Numbered from the stretch's first letter, positions 26,453 through 36,029 are shown. The stretch: DNA of 64,000 nucleotides from Gracilinema caldarium DSM 7334 (GCF_000219725.1 NC_015732.1:1612001-1676000); one strand, 5' to 3'. The notes: a model not told the origin generated them from the letters alone. Translations and numbers: made by a program.

Positions 26453-26934
26453 CGATTCCTTTTATTTTGAATGGAGAAGATGTGGTAGCCCAATGTTCAG
26501 TTGATAAACGTCTTGTCGATATACTAAGGGACAATTTTAAATTAAGTGGTACCAGGGCAGATTGCCGAAGCGGCATTTGCGGAGCCTGCTCGGTTATCTT
26601 TAATGGGCGCATCGTTCCTGCATGTCTTATTCCTGCTTTTAAGGTAAAAGGGAGCGAAGTGATAACCATAGAAGGTTTTATGCAAACGATTGAATATCAA
26701 GATATTGTTACCGGTTTTCATCAATCGGGATGGAGTCCCTGTCAATTTTGTAATACATCGGTTATCCTGGGTATTGAGGCCCTGCTTTCACAGAATCTGC
26801 GCCCCGAACCAGAATATATTCAAATAGCCTTTTCCGATATTCAATGCCGTTGTATTGATCCTCATCAATTATTATTCACGATTAAAACGATTTCTGGGAT
26901 ACGTCAAAGAAGGATCTATGGAAGATCAATATAA
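26449..26934 (+). CDS. [2Fe-2S] subunit of the xanthine-dehydrogenase-like complex
   Basis: 161 aa; start overlaps the previous stop (ATGA). The N-terminal plant-ferredoxin-type cluster motif is CRSGICGAC with a further Cys 'VPACL'. The C-terminal helical domain carries the second cluster: 'SPCQFCNTS' in place of the usual QCGFCTPG, and 'IQCRCID' for CRC. All eight cluster cysteines are present, so electron transfer is plausible. It is the CoxS/XdhC-type small subunit. Confidence 0.85.
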   Translation: MTIPFILNGEDVVAQCSVDKRLVDILRDNFKLSGTRADCRSGICGACSVIFNGRIVPACLIPAFKVKGSEVITIEGFMQTIEYQDIVTGFHQSGWSPCQFCNTSVILGIEALLSQNLRPEPEYIQIAFSDIQCRCIDPHQLLFTIKTISGIRQRRIYGRSI

Positions 26935-27766
26935 TCTACCACATAATCAGGTATTTAGTCCCTATAATCTTGCAGAATTATTTCAATTTTGGAATCGATT
27001 CCCTGATGCGGTATTATGTTCTGGTGGTACTGACCTGCTAAGGCGGCAAAGAAACCGCATATTTGCATTACCCCAAAATCTCATTTCGCTAGATAAGGTA
27101 GAGGAATTACAAAAAATAAACCGCACAGAACGACATCTTGAAATTGGAGCTGCAATTTGTCTATCTGATATACCGAGAATAGGGAAAATTGTACCAGAAC
27201 CATTAGTTGCTATCATCAATTCCATCGGCAACCCACGCCTGAGAAATCTTGCAAGCATCGGAGGGGCCATTATGAGTAGTCATCGATATTCAGATATCCA
27301 TTCAATCTTGATAGCCCAGGATGCCACATATGAATTAAAATCCGCTTCCAATTCTCGGTGGATTTCTGCTAGCAAATTTGTTGTCTCTGGACCCCAGCTC
27401 TTACAAGAAGAGCAAGCCCTTATTAGTAGAATACGAATCCCCTTAACTCAATGGACCTATATGTTTCATAAAAAAATAGGAAATATTAATAGAGACGATC
27501 CAAATGGAGGCACATTTTTATTACTTTGCAGCATAGAAAAAGATATAATAACAGATCTCCGTATTATTTTTGTTGGTTCAATAATCCTTCGGTTTAAAGA
27601 TATGGAGACTCATCTTGTAGGACAAAGTATTCCCCTCGATGAAAAGATAGCTGATACTTTAATCTATGAATATTCATCATTTATTACTGAAAAAATTCTA
27701 GATAATAATTACCTACAACATTCAATTATTCGATCAATGAAAGCATCATTATACAATATTGTCTAA
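26918..27766 (+). CDS. FAD-binding subunit of the xanthine-dehydrogenase-like complex
   Basis: 282 aa; the ATG at 26918 follows GAAGGATCT and overlaps the previous stop by 17 bases. 'VLCSGGTDLLRRQRN' and 'IGNPRLRNLASIGGAIMSSHRYSDIHS' are the two FAD-contacting stretches of the CoxM/XdhB family, well conserved except for Ser in the TIGG motif. With the two upstream genes it would form an L-S-M complex. It is not followed by maturation or cofactor-insertion genes. Confidence 0.85.
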   Translation: MEDQYNLPHNQVFSPYNLAELFQFWNRFPDAVLCSGGTDLLRRQRNRIFALPQNLISLDKVEELQKINRTERHLEIGAAICLSDIPRIGKIVPEPLVAIINSIGNPRLRNLASIGGAIMSSHRYSDIHSILIAQDATYELKSASNSRWISASKFVVSGPQLLQEEQALISRIRIPLTQWTYMFHKKIGNINRDDPNGGTFLLLCSIEKDIITDLRIIFVGSIILRFKDMETHLVGQSIPLDEKIADTLIYEYSSFITEKILDNNYLQHSIIRSMKASLYNIV

Positions 27767-27796
27767 AAATACTATCATTTTAGGTGATAAATAGGC

Positions 27797-27848
27797 TTGA
27801 TTATGGGTACCACCTATGATATATTGTTCAATCGTTGAACATCATAGG
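27797..27848 (+). promoter_or_regulatory. Promoter overlapped by a large palindromic operator
   Basis: TTGATT (27797-27802), spacer 17, TATATT (27820-27825). Overlapping the -10 and start site is the perfect palindrome TGTTCAA-TCG-TTGAACA (27825-27841). Outside it CCTATGA (27813-27819) matches TCATAGG (27842-27848), with five extra bases on the left side, so the whole can form 14 pairs. The position is ideal for repression by the winged-helix regulator encoded at 27940. Confidence 0.65.
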
Positions 27849-27939
27849 GATAACCAATGTGTAGCGTGTTTCGGCCGCACATCATTTGGATATCTTATCA
27901 CGTTGTCTCATTTTTCTTAAGATCATCACTTATAGTCTG

Positions 27940-28536
27940 ATGATACAACAGCAGCTTTATTATCGATCCATGAATATTGAATATATTGATCCTGAACTAG
28001 CCATTCTTGAAACTATTTATGATTCTAGTCGGCAGACTAATGCTGTTAAGCAACGGGATATTGCCCAAAGTACTGGAACATCTCTAGGTATGACCAATGC
28101 AATTCTTAAAAGATTAACCCAAAAAGGCTGGATTACGATTAAAAAAATTAATAGTCGCAATATCCACTATGCTATTACTCCCGACGGAGTTAATGAAATT
28201 GCCCGTAGAAGCTATCGGTATTTTAAAAGAACCATTCGTAATATTGTTTTGTACCGAGATGGTTTAGACCTGGCAATTAACAAAGCAAAATGTCGGGGTT
28301 GTACAACCGTTGTTTTAATTGGCGTTAGTGATCTTGATTTTATTGTTGAGCATAGTTGTATGCGTCATGGTCTTACCTTTTTAAAGGTTATTGAATTAGA
28401 AACGGCTCAACCACTCTTATTGCACGATTATTTTATCATTTTTTCCGAATCCTATGAAAAACCATTAGATACTCATAATTCTAATCAGCTCTACCTTTTT
28501 TCATTACTTGCAAATCCAGGGGAGTCCTTTGAATAA
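27940..28536 (+). CDS. Winged-helix (MarR-like) regulator with extra C-terminal domain
   Basis: 198 aa from the ATG at 27940; an ATG at 27970 or a longer reading from 27886 cannot be excluded because no start has a good RBS. The N-terminal wHTH spans about residues 15-80 ('ILETIYDSSRQTNAVKQRDIAQSTGTSLGMTNAILKRL' in the helices, 'KGWITIKKINSRNIHYAIT' in the wing). The C-terminal domain (about 105-175) looks like a small alpha/beta fold ('CRGCTTVVLIGVSDLDFIVEHS') of unknown role. It lies behind the palindromic promoter and overlaps the AroB-like gene. Confidence 0.75.
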   Translation: MIQQQLYYRSMNIEYIDPELAILETIYDSSRQTNAVKQRDIAQSTGTSLGMTNAILKRLTQKGWITIKKINSRNIHYAITPDGVNEIARRSYRYFKRTIRNIVLYRDGLDLAINKAKCRGCTTVVLIGVSDLDFIVEHSCMRHGLTFLKVIELETAQPLLLHDYFIIFSESYEKPLDTHNSNQLYLFSLLANPGESFE

Positions 28537-29626
28537 TCAAATAGTACATACATTTATTTTTAACGATGTTACAAGTACTGTCATCTTAGGTTTTTCACTA
28601 CCAGATCTTGAACGGCTCTGTTTTGGTTTTTCCTTGTCCCAATGTCTTTTTATTTGTGATGCAAACACCCTACATATTGTAAATTCTATACGTGGAAGTG
28701 AAAAAGTTCAACGTTGCGTCCTTCCAAGTGGAGAAAAGGCAAAAAACTGGCAATCAATTGAACAAATCATCGAAAGCGCTGTTCGGGCAGGTATTGGTAG
28801 AGATGGTCTTTTTATAGGTGTTGGTGGTGGTGTAGTAACGGATTTAGCAGCCTTTGCGGCTGCCATTTACATGCGGGGAATTGGGATCCGCCTTATTTCA
28901 ACTACAGTCTTAGGTATGGTGGATGCTTCGGTCGGAGGAAAAACAGGTTTTGATTTTTTGGGAATTAAAAATCTTGTAGGCGCCTTTTATCCTGCGGAAG
29001 AAATTTATATGCCCCTTTCAGTTTTGTGTAGTTTACCCTGTACAGAATGGAAGTCCGGTTTTGCAGAAATTATAAAAACTGGTATTATTGCTGATACTTC
29101 TATCCTTACTATACTACACGACCACCTCATCGATTTTTACAATCAAGAGCAAAAAGAACGTTATTTAAACCAGGATTGGTTTCAAGAACTCCTTTATCGT
29201 TGTATTTCCTCAAAAGGAAAGATCGTAGAATCGGATCCAGAAGAACGAGGTACTCAACGGGCTCTGCTGAATCTTGGACATACCTATGGGCATGCGCTTG
29301 AAGCTGTTGCTGGACTTGGCAATGTTAGTCACGGTGAAGCCATCGCATGGGGATTGAGCAGAGCCTGTGATTTAGGAGCAAAATTAGGTATTACCCCAAC
29401 ACAACGTAAAGAACAAATAAACAGCATATTAAGACAGTTTGGATATTGTACAACACCCACTTATCCAACACCCAACTATAACCCTGAAGCAATAATGCAA
29501 GCAATGTATTCAGATAAAAAAAAGAAAGACGGACAGCTCCGTTTTATTATTCCGACAGAAGAAAGTGCAACAATACGATCTATCTCTTCTAATGAAATCG
29601 ATATAGTGGTTTCTACAATACTATAA
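28529..29626 (+). CDS. aroB: 3-dehydroquinate synthase (AroB-like)
   Basis: 365 aa; the TTG at 28529 follows AGGGGAG and overlaps the regulator's stop by 8 bases. 'GVGGGVVTDLAAFAAAIYMRGI' binds NAD, 'STTVLGMVDASVGGKTGFD' and 'LLNLGHTYGHALEA' with 'SHGEAIAWGL' supply the zinc and phosphate ligands. The sequence fits dehydroquinate synthase for the shikimate pathway. Location in a glycan cluster is odd; a related sugar-phosphate cyclase making a cyclitol for the glycan is a less likely alternative. Confidence 0.85.
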   Translation: MNNQIVHTFIFNDVTSTVILGFSLPDLERLCFGFSLSQCLFICDANTLHIVNSIRGSEKVQRCVLPSGEKAKNWQSIEQIIESAVRAGIGRDGLFIGVGGGVVTDLAAFAAAIYMRGIGIRLISTTVLGMVDASVGGKTGFDFLGIKNLVGAFYPAEEIYMPLSVLCSLPCTEWKSGFAEIIKTGIIADTSILTILHDHLIDFYNQEQKERYLNQDWFQELLYRCISSKGKIVESDPEERGTQRALLNLGHTYGHALEAVAGLGNVSHGEAIAWGLSRACDLGAKLGITPTQRKEQINSILRQFGYCTTPTYPTPNYNPEAIMQAMYSDKKKKDGQLRFIIPTEESATIRSISSNEIDIVVSTIL

Positions 29627-29648
29627 TGCAAGGAGTTAAACACATAAC

Positions 29649-31175
29649 ATGCAGAAACATTTACAAAATTCGTGGATCTTATTTTTAATTTTCACTCTAT
29701 TTATTTTTCTTGATAACCTTTTTGCAGAATCTACAGATGCTCCGTATTATATACATTCTATAACATATCAAATAACAGGTATTACGAAAGCCTATGCTCT
29801 ACAAAATGCTGCAGAATTAAAAGAAGGTGAGGTTATTGTTAACAATACGGCTCTTGAACAATATATTAAAGCTAAGACACAGCTATTACTTAACAATCGA
29901 GTTCTTGCAGAAGCCAATATACAATATACACTAGGTGATCCAGATACAGATGGGCGGATCCCAGTAGATCTCACGGTTATAACAACCGACACATGGAATA
30001 TTATTGCCCTACCCTATTTTAAATACGATTCTAGCAATGGTTTAGAAATCAGTGCAAAAGGCCGCGATTATAATTTTCTCGGCACCATGCAACCCTTAAA
30101 AATTGATATTGGATACACGATAGATCGCCAGCCATTGAATGATCGAGCCTTTGATAAGGGGGCTTTTTTTATTGATATAGATTCCAATTTTCCATTTAAA
30201 GCATGGAATCTAGACTGGAATTTCGATTTTGACCATTATTTTGGTTACACCGATAAATATGGTTTTGAGTATGAAAATAAAACGGGCTTAAGTCTTTCCT
30301 TGCCAATTCAATTTACCACATTAACCTTATCCGCGTATCAGGGTGTATCAATAAATGAGGAAAATGAGGATAAATATAAAGCAGAATACGGTGACCGGTA
30401 CCAAGATTACTGGTATCTCAGCAATTGGATGCGTCTCGACTGGTCTATACCAACCCCGATACAAATTGATGGATTTAGTAAAGTTTTATACATCCCCTCA
30501 TTACAAATAAAGCAAAACTATCGGCCCTTTGGTGAAATTGGCGAAGAAAGGGGGGGACCTATAGGAACTATAGAACAAACTATTAGTTTTGGCAGAGTTG
30601 ATTGGATTCGTAATTTCAGACGAGGTATTGATGTACATCTAACAAATACCAATGATTATAACTTTTATAAAACAACTTGGAATAAATCGATCCATGCAGA
30701 ATTAATAGGCCATTATCCATTAATTAACACCTTTGAGCTCTCTGGAAGAGTACAAGGATACTATTATTTTGATGAAGCAGATGATAAGGGTGGCTTACCT
30801 TTGCGTGGTATTCTAGATAGTGCCGTTACTACTGAATATGGTTTATATACAAATCTAGATCTACCAATTCGTGTGATATTGTTTATGCCTTCAGAATGGT
30901 TTAAATCAAAAAAATTACGTATTTTTGACATTGAACAACAATGGACACCTTTTATTGATATGGCTATGGTTAAAGATTCGATTCACGACCGAAGCTTTAC
31001 CTTCGATGACATGCTTATTACCAGTGGGATCGAAGTAGTTACCTTTCCACTCTTTATTCGCAGTTTTTATTTGCGGATAAGTGTGGGCTTTAATCTGAGA
31101 GAAGCAGTACGCCTAAAATCCTTACCTAATGGTGATAACCGTGAAATATTTATTGGTTTAGGACATCATTATTAA
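29649..31175 (+). CDS. Outer-membrane beta-barrel protein with one POTRA-like domain
   Basis: 508 aa. Signal peptide (cleavage about residue 27, after 'LFAES'), then a POTRA-like domain (about 30-120, 'ITYQITGITKAYALQNAAELKEGEVIVN'), then many alternating beta strands ending in an aromatic residue ('IFIGLGHHY'), as in Omp85/TamA-type barrels. Treponema has such surface proteins, but no orthologue could be named. RBS AAGGAG upstream. A seven-G tract (30550-30556) lies inside. Likely translocates or stabilises envelope components; its link to the glycan is inferred from position. Confidence 0.7.
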   Translation: MQKHLQNSWILFLIFTLFIFLDNLFAESTDAPYYIHSITYQITGITKAYALQNAAELKEGEVIVNNTALEQYIKAKTQLLLNNRVLAEANIQYTLGDPDTDGRIPVDLTVITTDTWNIIALPYFKYDSSNGLEISAKGRDYNFLGTMQPLKIDIGYTIDRQPLNDRAFDKGAFFIDIDSNFPFKAWNLDWNFDFDHYFGYTDKYGFEYENKTGLSLSLPIQFTTLTLSAYQGVSINEENEDKYKAEYGDRYQDYWYLSNWMRLDWSIPTPIQIDGFSKVLYIPSLQIKQNYRPFGEIGEERGGPIGTIEQTISFGRVDWIRNFRRGIDVHLTNTNDYNFYKTTWNKSIHAELIGHYPLINTFELSGRVQGYYYFDEADDKGGLPLRGILDSAVTTEYGLYTNLDLPIRVILFMPSEWFKSKKLRIFDIEQQWTPFIDMAMVKDSIHDRSFTFDDMLITSGIEVVTFPLFIRSFYLRISVGFNLREAVRLKSLPNGDNREIFIGLGHHY

Positions 31176-31211
31176 TTGTAAAATCTATTAACCTTTTTTG
31201 AGGAGTATAAA

Positions 31212-32552
31212 ATGGCAAAAATTGCAGTCATTGGCACTGGCTACGTAGGTCTCGTTTCCGGGGCCTGCCTAGCAGACTTTGGTAACCATGTTACCTGTGT
31301 AGATAATAATACAGAAAAAATCGAAGCCCTTAAAAAGGGTATTATACCAATATTTGAACCTGGTCTGGATGATGTGGTAGCGCGTACTGTAAAGGCTGGC
31401 CGCCTAGTTTTTACTACCGATCTGGCTTCAGCGGTTCAACACAATGATGTTGCATTTATCGCAGTAGGGACCCCTCCAGCAGATGATGGAAGTGCAGATC
31501 TTCGTTATGTTGAACAGGTAGCCCGTGAAATAGCTCGTGCTATGAATAAATACACTGTCGTGGTTGATAAAAGTACTGTCCCTGTTGGGACAGCTCGCAA
31601 AGTTATGGGATGGATTACTGAAGAACTGGGGAAAAGGGGTGGAGACGCAGCACACCTTAGCTTTGATGTGGTGTCTAATCCAGAATTCTTGCGGGAAGGT
31701 TCTGCGGTCCAGGATTTTACCCATCCAGACCGGGTAGTAATTGGCGCAGAAAGTGAACGGGCACGGGAAATAATGAAGGATGTGTATCGAGCCCTCTACC
31801 TTAATGAAACGCCATATATCGAAACTAATCTTGAAACCGCTGAAATGATTAAATATGCGAGTAACGCCTTCTTAGCAGTAAAAATCACCTTTATTAATGA
31901 GGTAGCTAACCTCTGCGAAAAGGTTGGTGCCAATGTACAGGATGTAGCTAAAGCTATGGGACGGGATGGCCGAATTGGCGCGAAGTTTTTACACCCAGGA
32001 CCTGGTTATGGTGGATCCTGCTTTCCCAAGGACACCCAGGCGATGGCCCGGATCGGACGTGATTATGGTGAACCTTTAAGTCTTGTGGAAACCACCATAA
32101 TGGCCAATGAACGGCAAAAACAGCGCATGGTACATAAAATAGAAATGGGCCTTGGTGGTCCAGGTTCGTTAAAAGGAAAAACTATTGCTATTTTGGGTCT
32201 TGCCTTTAAACCGAATACTGATGATATGCGAGAATCACCGGCCATTACCATCTGTGAAGGACTGGTACAACGGGGTGCTCAACTCCGGGCCTTTGATCCT
32301 GCGGCCATTAAGGAAGCTCAATGGCGGCTTGAGTCCATTAAAAACAGTATAGTGTATACCAATGATGAATATGAAGCTTTACAAGGATCTGATGCGCTCG
32401 TTATCCTAACCGAATGGAATCAGTTCCGTAATCTTGATTTAGACCGGGTTCGGAGCCTGCTTCGTGCGCCCTATTTTTTTGATCTTCGAAATGTCTATAA
32501 ACGTAAAGAAGTTGAAGAAAAAGGATTTATGTATGTTGCCGTTGGGAAATAA
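31212..32552 (+). CDS. ugd: UDP-glucose 6-dehydrogenase
   Basis: 446 aa. Makes UDP-glucuronate. 'KIAVIGTGYVGLVSGACLADFG' binds NAD, 'FVAVGTPP'-type motif reads 'FIAVGTPPADDG', and the catalytic Cys is in 'GPGYGGSCFPKD'. C-terminal UDP-binding domain 'LGLAFKPNTDDMRESPAI'. Complete. Gives the precursor for the UDP-glucuronate epimerase at 48106. GGAG RBS. Confidence 0.97.
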   Translation: MAKIAVIGTGYVGLVSGACLADFGNHVTCVDNNTEKIEALKKGIIPIFEPGLDDVVARTVKAGRLVFTTDLASAVQHNDVAFIAVGTPPADDGSADLRYVEQVAREIARAMNKYTVVVDKSTVPVGTARKVMGWITEELGKRGGDAAHLSFDVVSNPEFLREGSAVQDFTHPDRVVIGAESERAREIMKDVYRALYLNETPYIETNLETAEMIKYASNAFLAVKITFINEVANLCEKVGANVQDVAKAMGRDGRIGAKFLHPGPGYGGSCFPKDTQAMARIGRDYGEPLSLVETTIMANERQKQRMVHKIEMGLGGPGSLKGKTIAILGLAFKPNTDDMRESPAITICEGLVQRGAQLRAFDPAAIKEAQWRLESIKNSIVYTNDEYEALQGSDALVILTEWNQFRNLDLDRVRSLLRAPYFFDLRNVYKRKEVEEKGFMYVAVGK

Positions 32553-32594
32553 TAAACCACTCAACAATGAGTAACCTAAAAAAAGAGGCGTCTT

Positions 32595-34373
32595 TTGAGA
32601 AAAAGCATTCCTTTACATCATATTAACAACATCTTCAATTTATTAAATAAAAAAGATAGAAGAAAACTCATTATTGTAATGTTTGGTTCGATAGTAATGG
32701 GCATATTAGAAATAGTTGGGGTAAGTTCTATTATGCCCTTTATTTCTGTTGCATCAAATCCTGACATTATTCATACTAATCAGTACCTTCGTTGTATCTA
32801 TACATATTTGCATTTTACTTCTGAAAAACATTTTCTTATAGCTCTCGGTTTGTTAATGTTCTTTTTTATGGTTATAAGAAATGCATTTAGTGCAATCCTC
32901 ATGTATATTCAGGTTCGTTTTAGCCAGGGTTGTAGACATAATCTATCTTTAGATTTATTTCGCTATTATCTTGGCCAAAAATATGTTTTTTTTCTTGGTA
33001 AAAATAGTTATGAATTTTCCAAGAATATAAATTCTGAAATTGAACAAATTATAAATGGCACTATAATGCAAATGGTTAATCTATTAACCTATAGCATTCA
33101 AATGGTATTAATTGGGATATTTTTATTCATAATTAATCCTGTAAGTACACTTTTAATATTTATTTTCATTACTTTTGTCTATTCATTAATTTTTTTAAGC
33201 TCAAAACGAAAAGTAAATCAACTCGGAAAAGCCAGGTTTTATCTGAATACTGAACGCAATAGAATAGTAAACGAAGCATTTTGGGGTATAAAACAAGTTA
33301 AAATTTCCGGAAATGAGATAATATTCCTCAATGAATTTAAACCAATTTCAAAGAGACTCTCTTTAAATGTCGCATCAGAAGAAGTAATTGGAGTCCTACC
33401 AAAATATGTTTTAGAAATTGTTGGGGTATCTGCAATTATTTTTTATATCATGTATGTTATTCTTCAATCAGAAAGGGGATTCTCTGAGGCTATTACTTCA
33501 ATAAGTGTCTATGCATATGCTGGTTATCGACTGATGCCAACTATGCAACAATTCTTCCGTTCTTTAACGAAGATAAAATACAGTTCTCATGGTACTGAAT
33601 CAATTATTAAAGAGTTCGCTATTAAAGTACACGCGCAGCCATTGCCATTACCTCAATCTGATACATTGCCTTTCACAAAGAAGATTACCCTTTCTCATAT
33701 TATATTTACTTACCCTAATAAAAAACAACCTGCCATTAAAGATATTTCTTTAGAAATTAAAGCAAACTCGCTGGTTGGTTTTTGTGGACAAACAGGATCA
33801 GGAAAAACAACAATAGTAGATATTATTTTAGGTCTTCTCATACCCGACTCAGGGACACTAGCTATAGATGACGTTATTATTACTGATCATAATAGAAATT
33901 TATGGCAAAAAAATATTGGTTATGTTCCGCAGAATATTTTTTTATCCAATTCATCTATAAAATCTAACATAGCCTTTGGGATCCCGGAGAACCAGATAGA
34001 TATTGAAGCTGTCCAAAGAGCTGCAAAAATGGCTCAGATAGATCAATTTATAGAACAAGAACTTGAAGATAAATACGAAACAAAAATTGGTGAGCAAGGC
34101 ATCTGCCTCTCTGGTGGACAACGACAAAGGATCGGCATTGCACGGGCTTTATACAACAATCCATCAGTACTTGTAATGGATGAAGCGACCAGTGCGTTAG
34201 ATAATAAAACTGAAACCGATGTTATGAATGCGATTGATAACTTAGCAGGTAAAAAAACTATTATTTTAATTGCCCATCGTATTTCAACACTGAAGAATTG
34301 CGATGTTATTTTTGAATTATCTCATGGTAAATTAAATAGATTTGGAACGTACCATGAATTATTTGATAAATAA
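32595..34373 (+). CDS. ABC transporter, PglK-type lipid-linked glycan flippase
   Basis: 592 aa, TTG start with AAAGAGG upstream. Six membrane helices in the first 300 or so residues, then a nucleotide-binding domain: Walker A 'GQTGSGKTTI', signature 'LSGGQRQR', Walker B 'SVLVMDEATSAL', H-loop 'LIAHR'. A half-transporter that acts as a homodimer. The family includes PglK and other flippases of undecaprenyl-linked oligosaccharides, which fits the neighbourhood. Export of another lipid cannot be excluded. Confidence 0.85.
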   Translation: MRKSIPLHHINNIFNLLNKKDRRKLIIVMFGSIVMGILEIVGVSSIMPFISVASNPDIIHTNQYLRCIYTYLHFTSEKHFLIALGLLMFFFMVIRNAFSAILMYIQVRFSQGCRHNLSLDLFRYYLGQKYVFFLGKNSYEFSKNINSEIEQIINGTIMQMVNLLTYSIQMVLIGIFLFIINPVSTLLIFIFITFVYSLIFLSSKRKVNQLGKARFYLNTERNRIVNEAFWGIKQVKISGNEIIFLNEFKPISKRLSLNVASEEVIGVLPKYVLEIVGVSAIIFYIMYVILQSERGFSEAITSISVYAYAGYRLMPTMQQFFRSLTKIKYSSHGTESIIKEFAIKVHAQPLPLPQSDTLPFTKKITLSHIIFTYPNKKQPAIKDISLEIKANSLVGFCGQTGSGKTTIVDIILGLLIPDSGTLAIDDVIITDHNRNLWQKNIGYVPQNIFLSNSSIKSNIAFGIPENQIDIEAVQRAAKMAQIDQFIEQELEDKYETKIGEQGICLSGGQRQRIGIARALYNNPSVLVMDEATSALDNKTETDVMNAIDNLAGKKTIILIAHRISTLKNCDVIFELSHGKLNRFGTYHELFDK

Positions 34374-34399
34374 TAATACTATACTTAGTAGGAGTTTTT

Positions 34400-36025
34400 A
34401 TGAATATTAAAAAGGCAAAAATTATTTTTTTATTATTATGTTTTATTTCTTTACAATCTATACTATTTGCTCAAGAAGTATTAAAAAGCATACAAGAAGA
34501 ATATTATGATACTCTTGCGTTAAACGGTGTAATACAAAGGCCAACGTTAAATTACCGAACCCTTTCCGATTCTGTGTGGGATACAAGCAATGTGAGTAGC
34601 GATATTTGGTATAATAATAATCTCGGCAAAAAGCAACAAATCAATGATTATATAAGCTATCGTATATATGGACCTTCCCTTTATTCTTCCTATAACAGCG
34701 CTGTTCCTTTTGGTCAGAATGATAGTTTACTCTGGCAAGGGAAGGGTTTAAATACAAGCCTTTCTGGAGGAATACGAATAGAGGGGTATGGTTTTGAAAT
34801 CACCTTTAAGCCAGAAGTCGTATATAGCCAGAATTTACCCTTTGATACCTTACCTTCAAATACAGACAGTGAGTATGGTTATTTTTGGGGATATGGACCT
34901 AATGTAGGTATCGATAATCCACAACGATTCGGTGATTCTGCTTTCTTTGATTGGGGCTTTGGTGATAGTGAAATTAGATACACCCTTCATAATTGGACAG
35001 TTGGATTTGGCACTCAGAATATCTGGTTAGGACCAGCCTATCTTAATCCAATTTTACATTCTAATAATGCAGCCCCCTACCCCAAAGTAGACTTAGGACT
35101 ACGGAAATCACCATTTAATATACCAGTATGGAACTATTATCTTGGAGACATCGAAGCTAGAATATGGACGGGATATCTTACTGAATCCGATTATTTTGAT
35201 AACGATTCCAGTAACGACCATAACATGCTTCACGGTCTTTCTCTTGCGTTTTCTCCCTCATTTATTCCTGGTTTAACTTTAAGTGCAAACCGCACCTGCT
35301 TAGTTAAGTGGAAGTTGGAAAACCTACGATATATACTACCAGCAAAGGCAAATACCTATGTAGGTGTTGCCGATGCAGGTGAAGATCAGAAAGCCTCGTT
35401 AGCCTTTAGCTGGCTTTTTACTGAAGTCGGCTTAGAGCTATATGGAGAAATTGCGAAGGATGACTATTCAGGTGCAGGTTTTATTGTATATCCATTCCAT
35501 TCGATTGGATATACGGTAGGTTTACAAAAACTGCTTGATTTTTTCCCCTCTGAAAAGATTTATGGGAAATTAAATATTGAAATTAATAGTCTTGAGATGT
35601 CCCAGGATTTCCAGTTCCAATGGCCCTACTCATTTTATTTTCATCATCAAGTAACACAGGGCTATACGAATAGAGGTCAAATCTTAAGCAATGGGTATTC
35701 ACCGGGGGGTAACAGCCAATATGTTAGTTATAGTATTTTTTATCCTAAAGGGATGACTAAAGTATATATACACCGTTTTAATCCAGATAATAATTATATA
35801 TATAAAGATACAATTGGAACTGAAAATAAAGAAGATGCATCAATTAAATTTAATTCATGGAAAACATATTTTATTTATGGTTTTAATTCTAGTATTTATA
35901 TTGACAAAAACACTTTACTGAATATTGGTTTTGATATTGTAAATATTAATAATCTTTTATATTATTTTGATAATACTGATATTTCAAATTTTCATATTTA
36001 TTTTGGAATTAATTATTATTTATAA
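34400..36025 (+). CDS. Capsule-assembly Wzi-like outer-membrane protein
   Basis: 541 aa with signal peptide (cleavage around residue 25, 'LFAQE'). The rest is beta-rich, with 'FGTQNIWLGPAYLNPILHSNNAAPYPKVDLGL', typical of the Caps_assemb_Wzi family, barrel proteins and lectins that hold capsular polysaccharide at the surface. RBS TAGGAG. A six-G tract is at about 35705. The end is very A+T-rich, at the edge of the low-GC island. Overlap with the next gene is absent (4-base gap). Confidence 0.8.
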   Translation: MNIKKAKIIFLLLCFISLQSILFAQEVLKSIQEEYYDTLALNGVIQRPTLNYRTLSDSVWDTSNVSSDIWYNNNLGKKQQINDYISYRIYGPSLYSSYNSAVPFGQNDSLLWQGKGLNTSLSGGIRIEGYGFEITFKPEVVYSQNLPFDTLPSNTDSEYGYFWGYGPNVGIDNPQRFGDSAFFDWGFGDSEIRYTLHNWTVGFGTQNIWLGPAYLNPILHSNNAAPYPKVDLGLRKSPFNIPVWNYYLGDIEARIWTGYLTESDYFDNDSSNDHNMLHGLSLAFSPSFIPGLTLSANRTCLVKWKLENLRYILPAKANTYVGVADAGEDQKASLAFSWLFTEVGLELYGEIAKDDYSGAGFIVYPFHSIGYTVGLQKLLDFFPSEKIYGKLNIEINSLEMSQDFQFQWPYSFYFHHQVTQGYTNRGQILSNGYSPGGNSQYVSYSIFYPKGMTKVYIHRFNPDNNYIYKDTIGTENKEDASIKFNSWKTYFIYGFNSSIYIDKNTLLNIGFDIVNINNLLYYFDNTDISNFHIYFGINYYL

Positions 36026-36029
36026 CATT

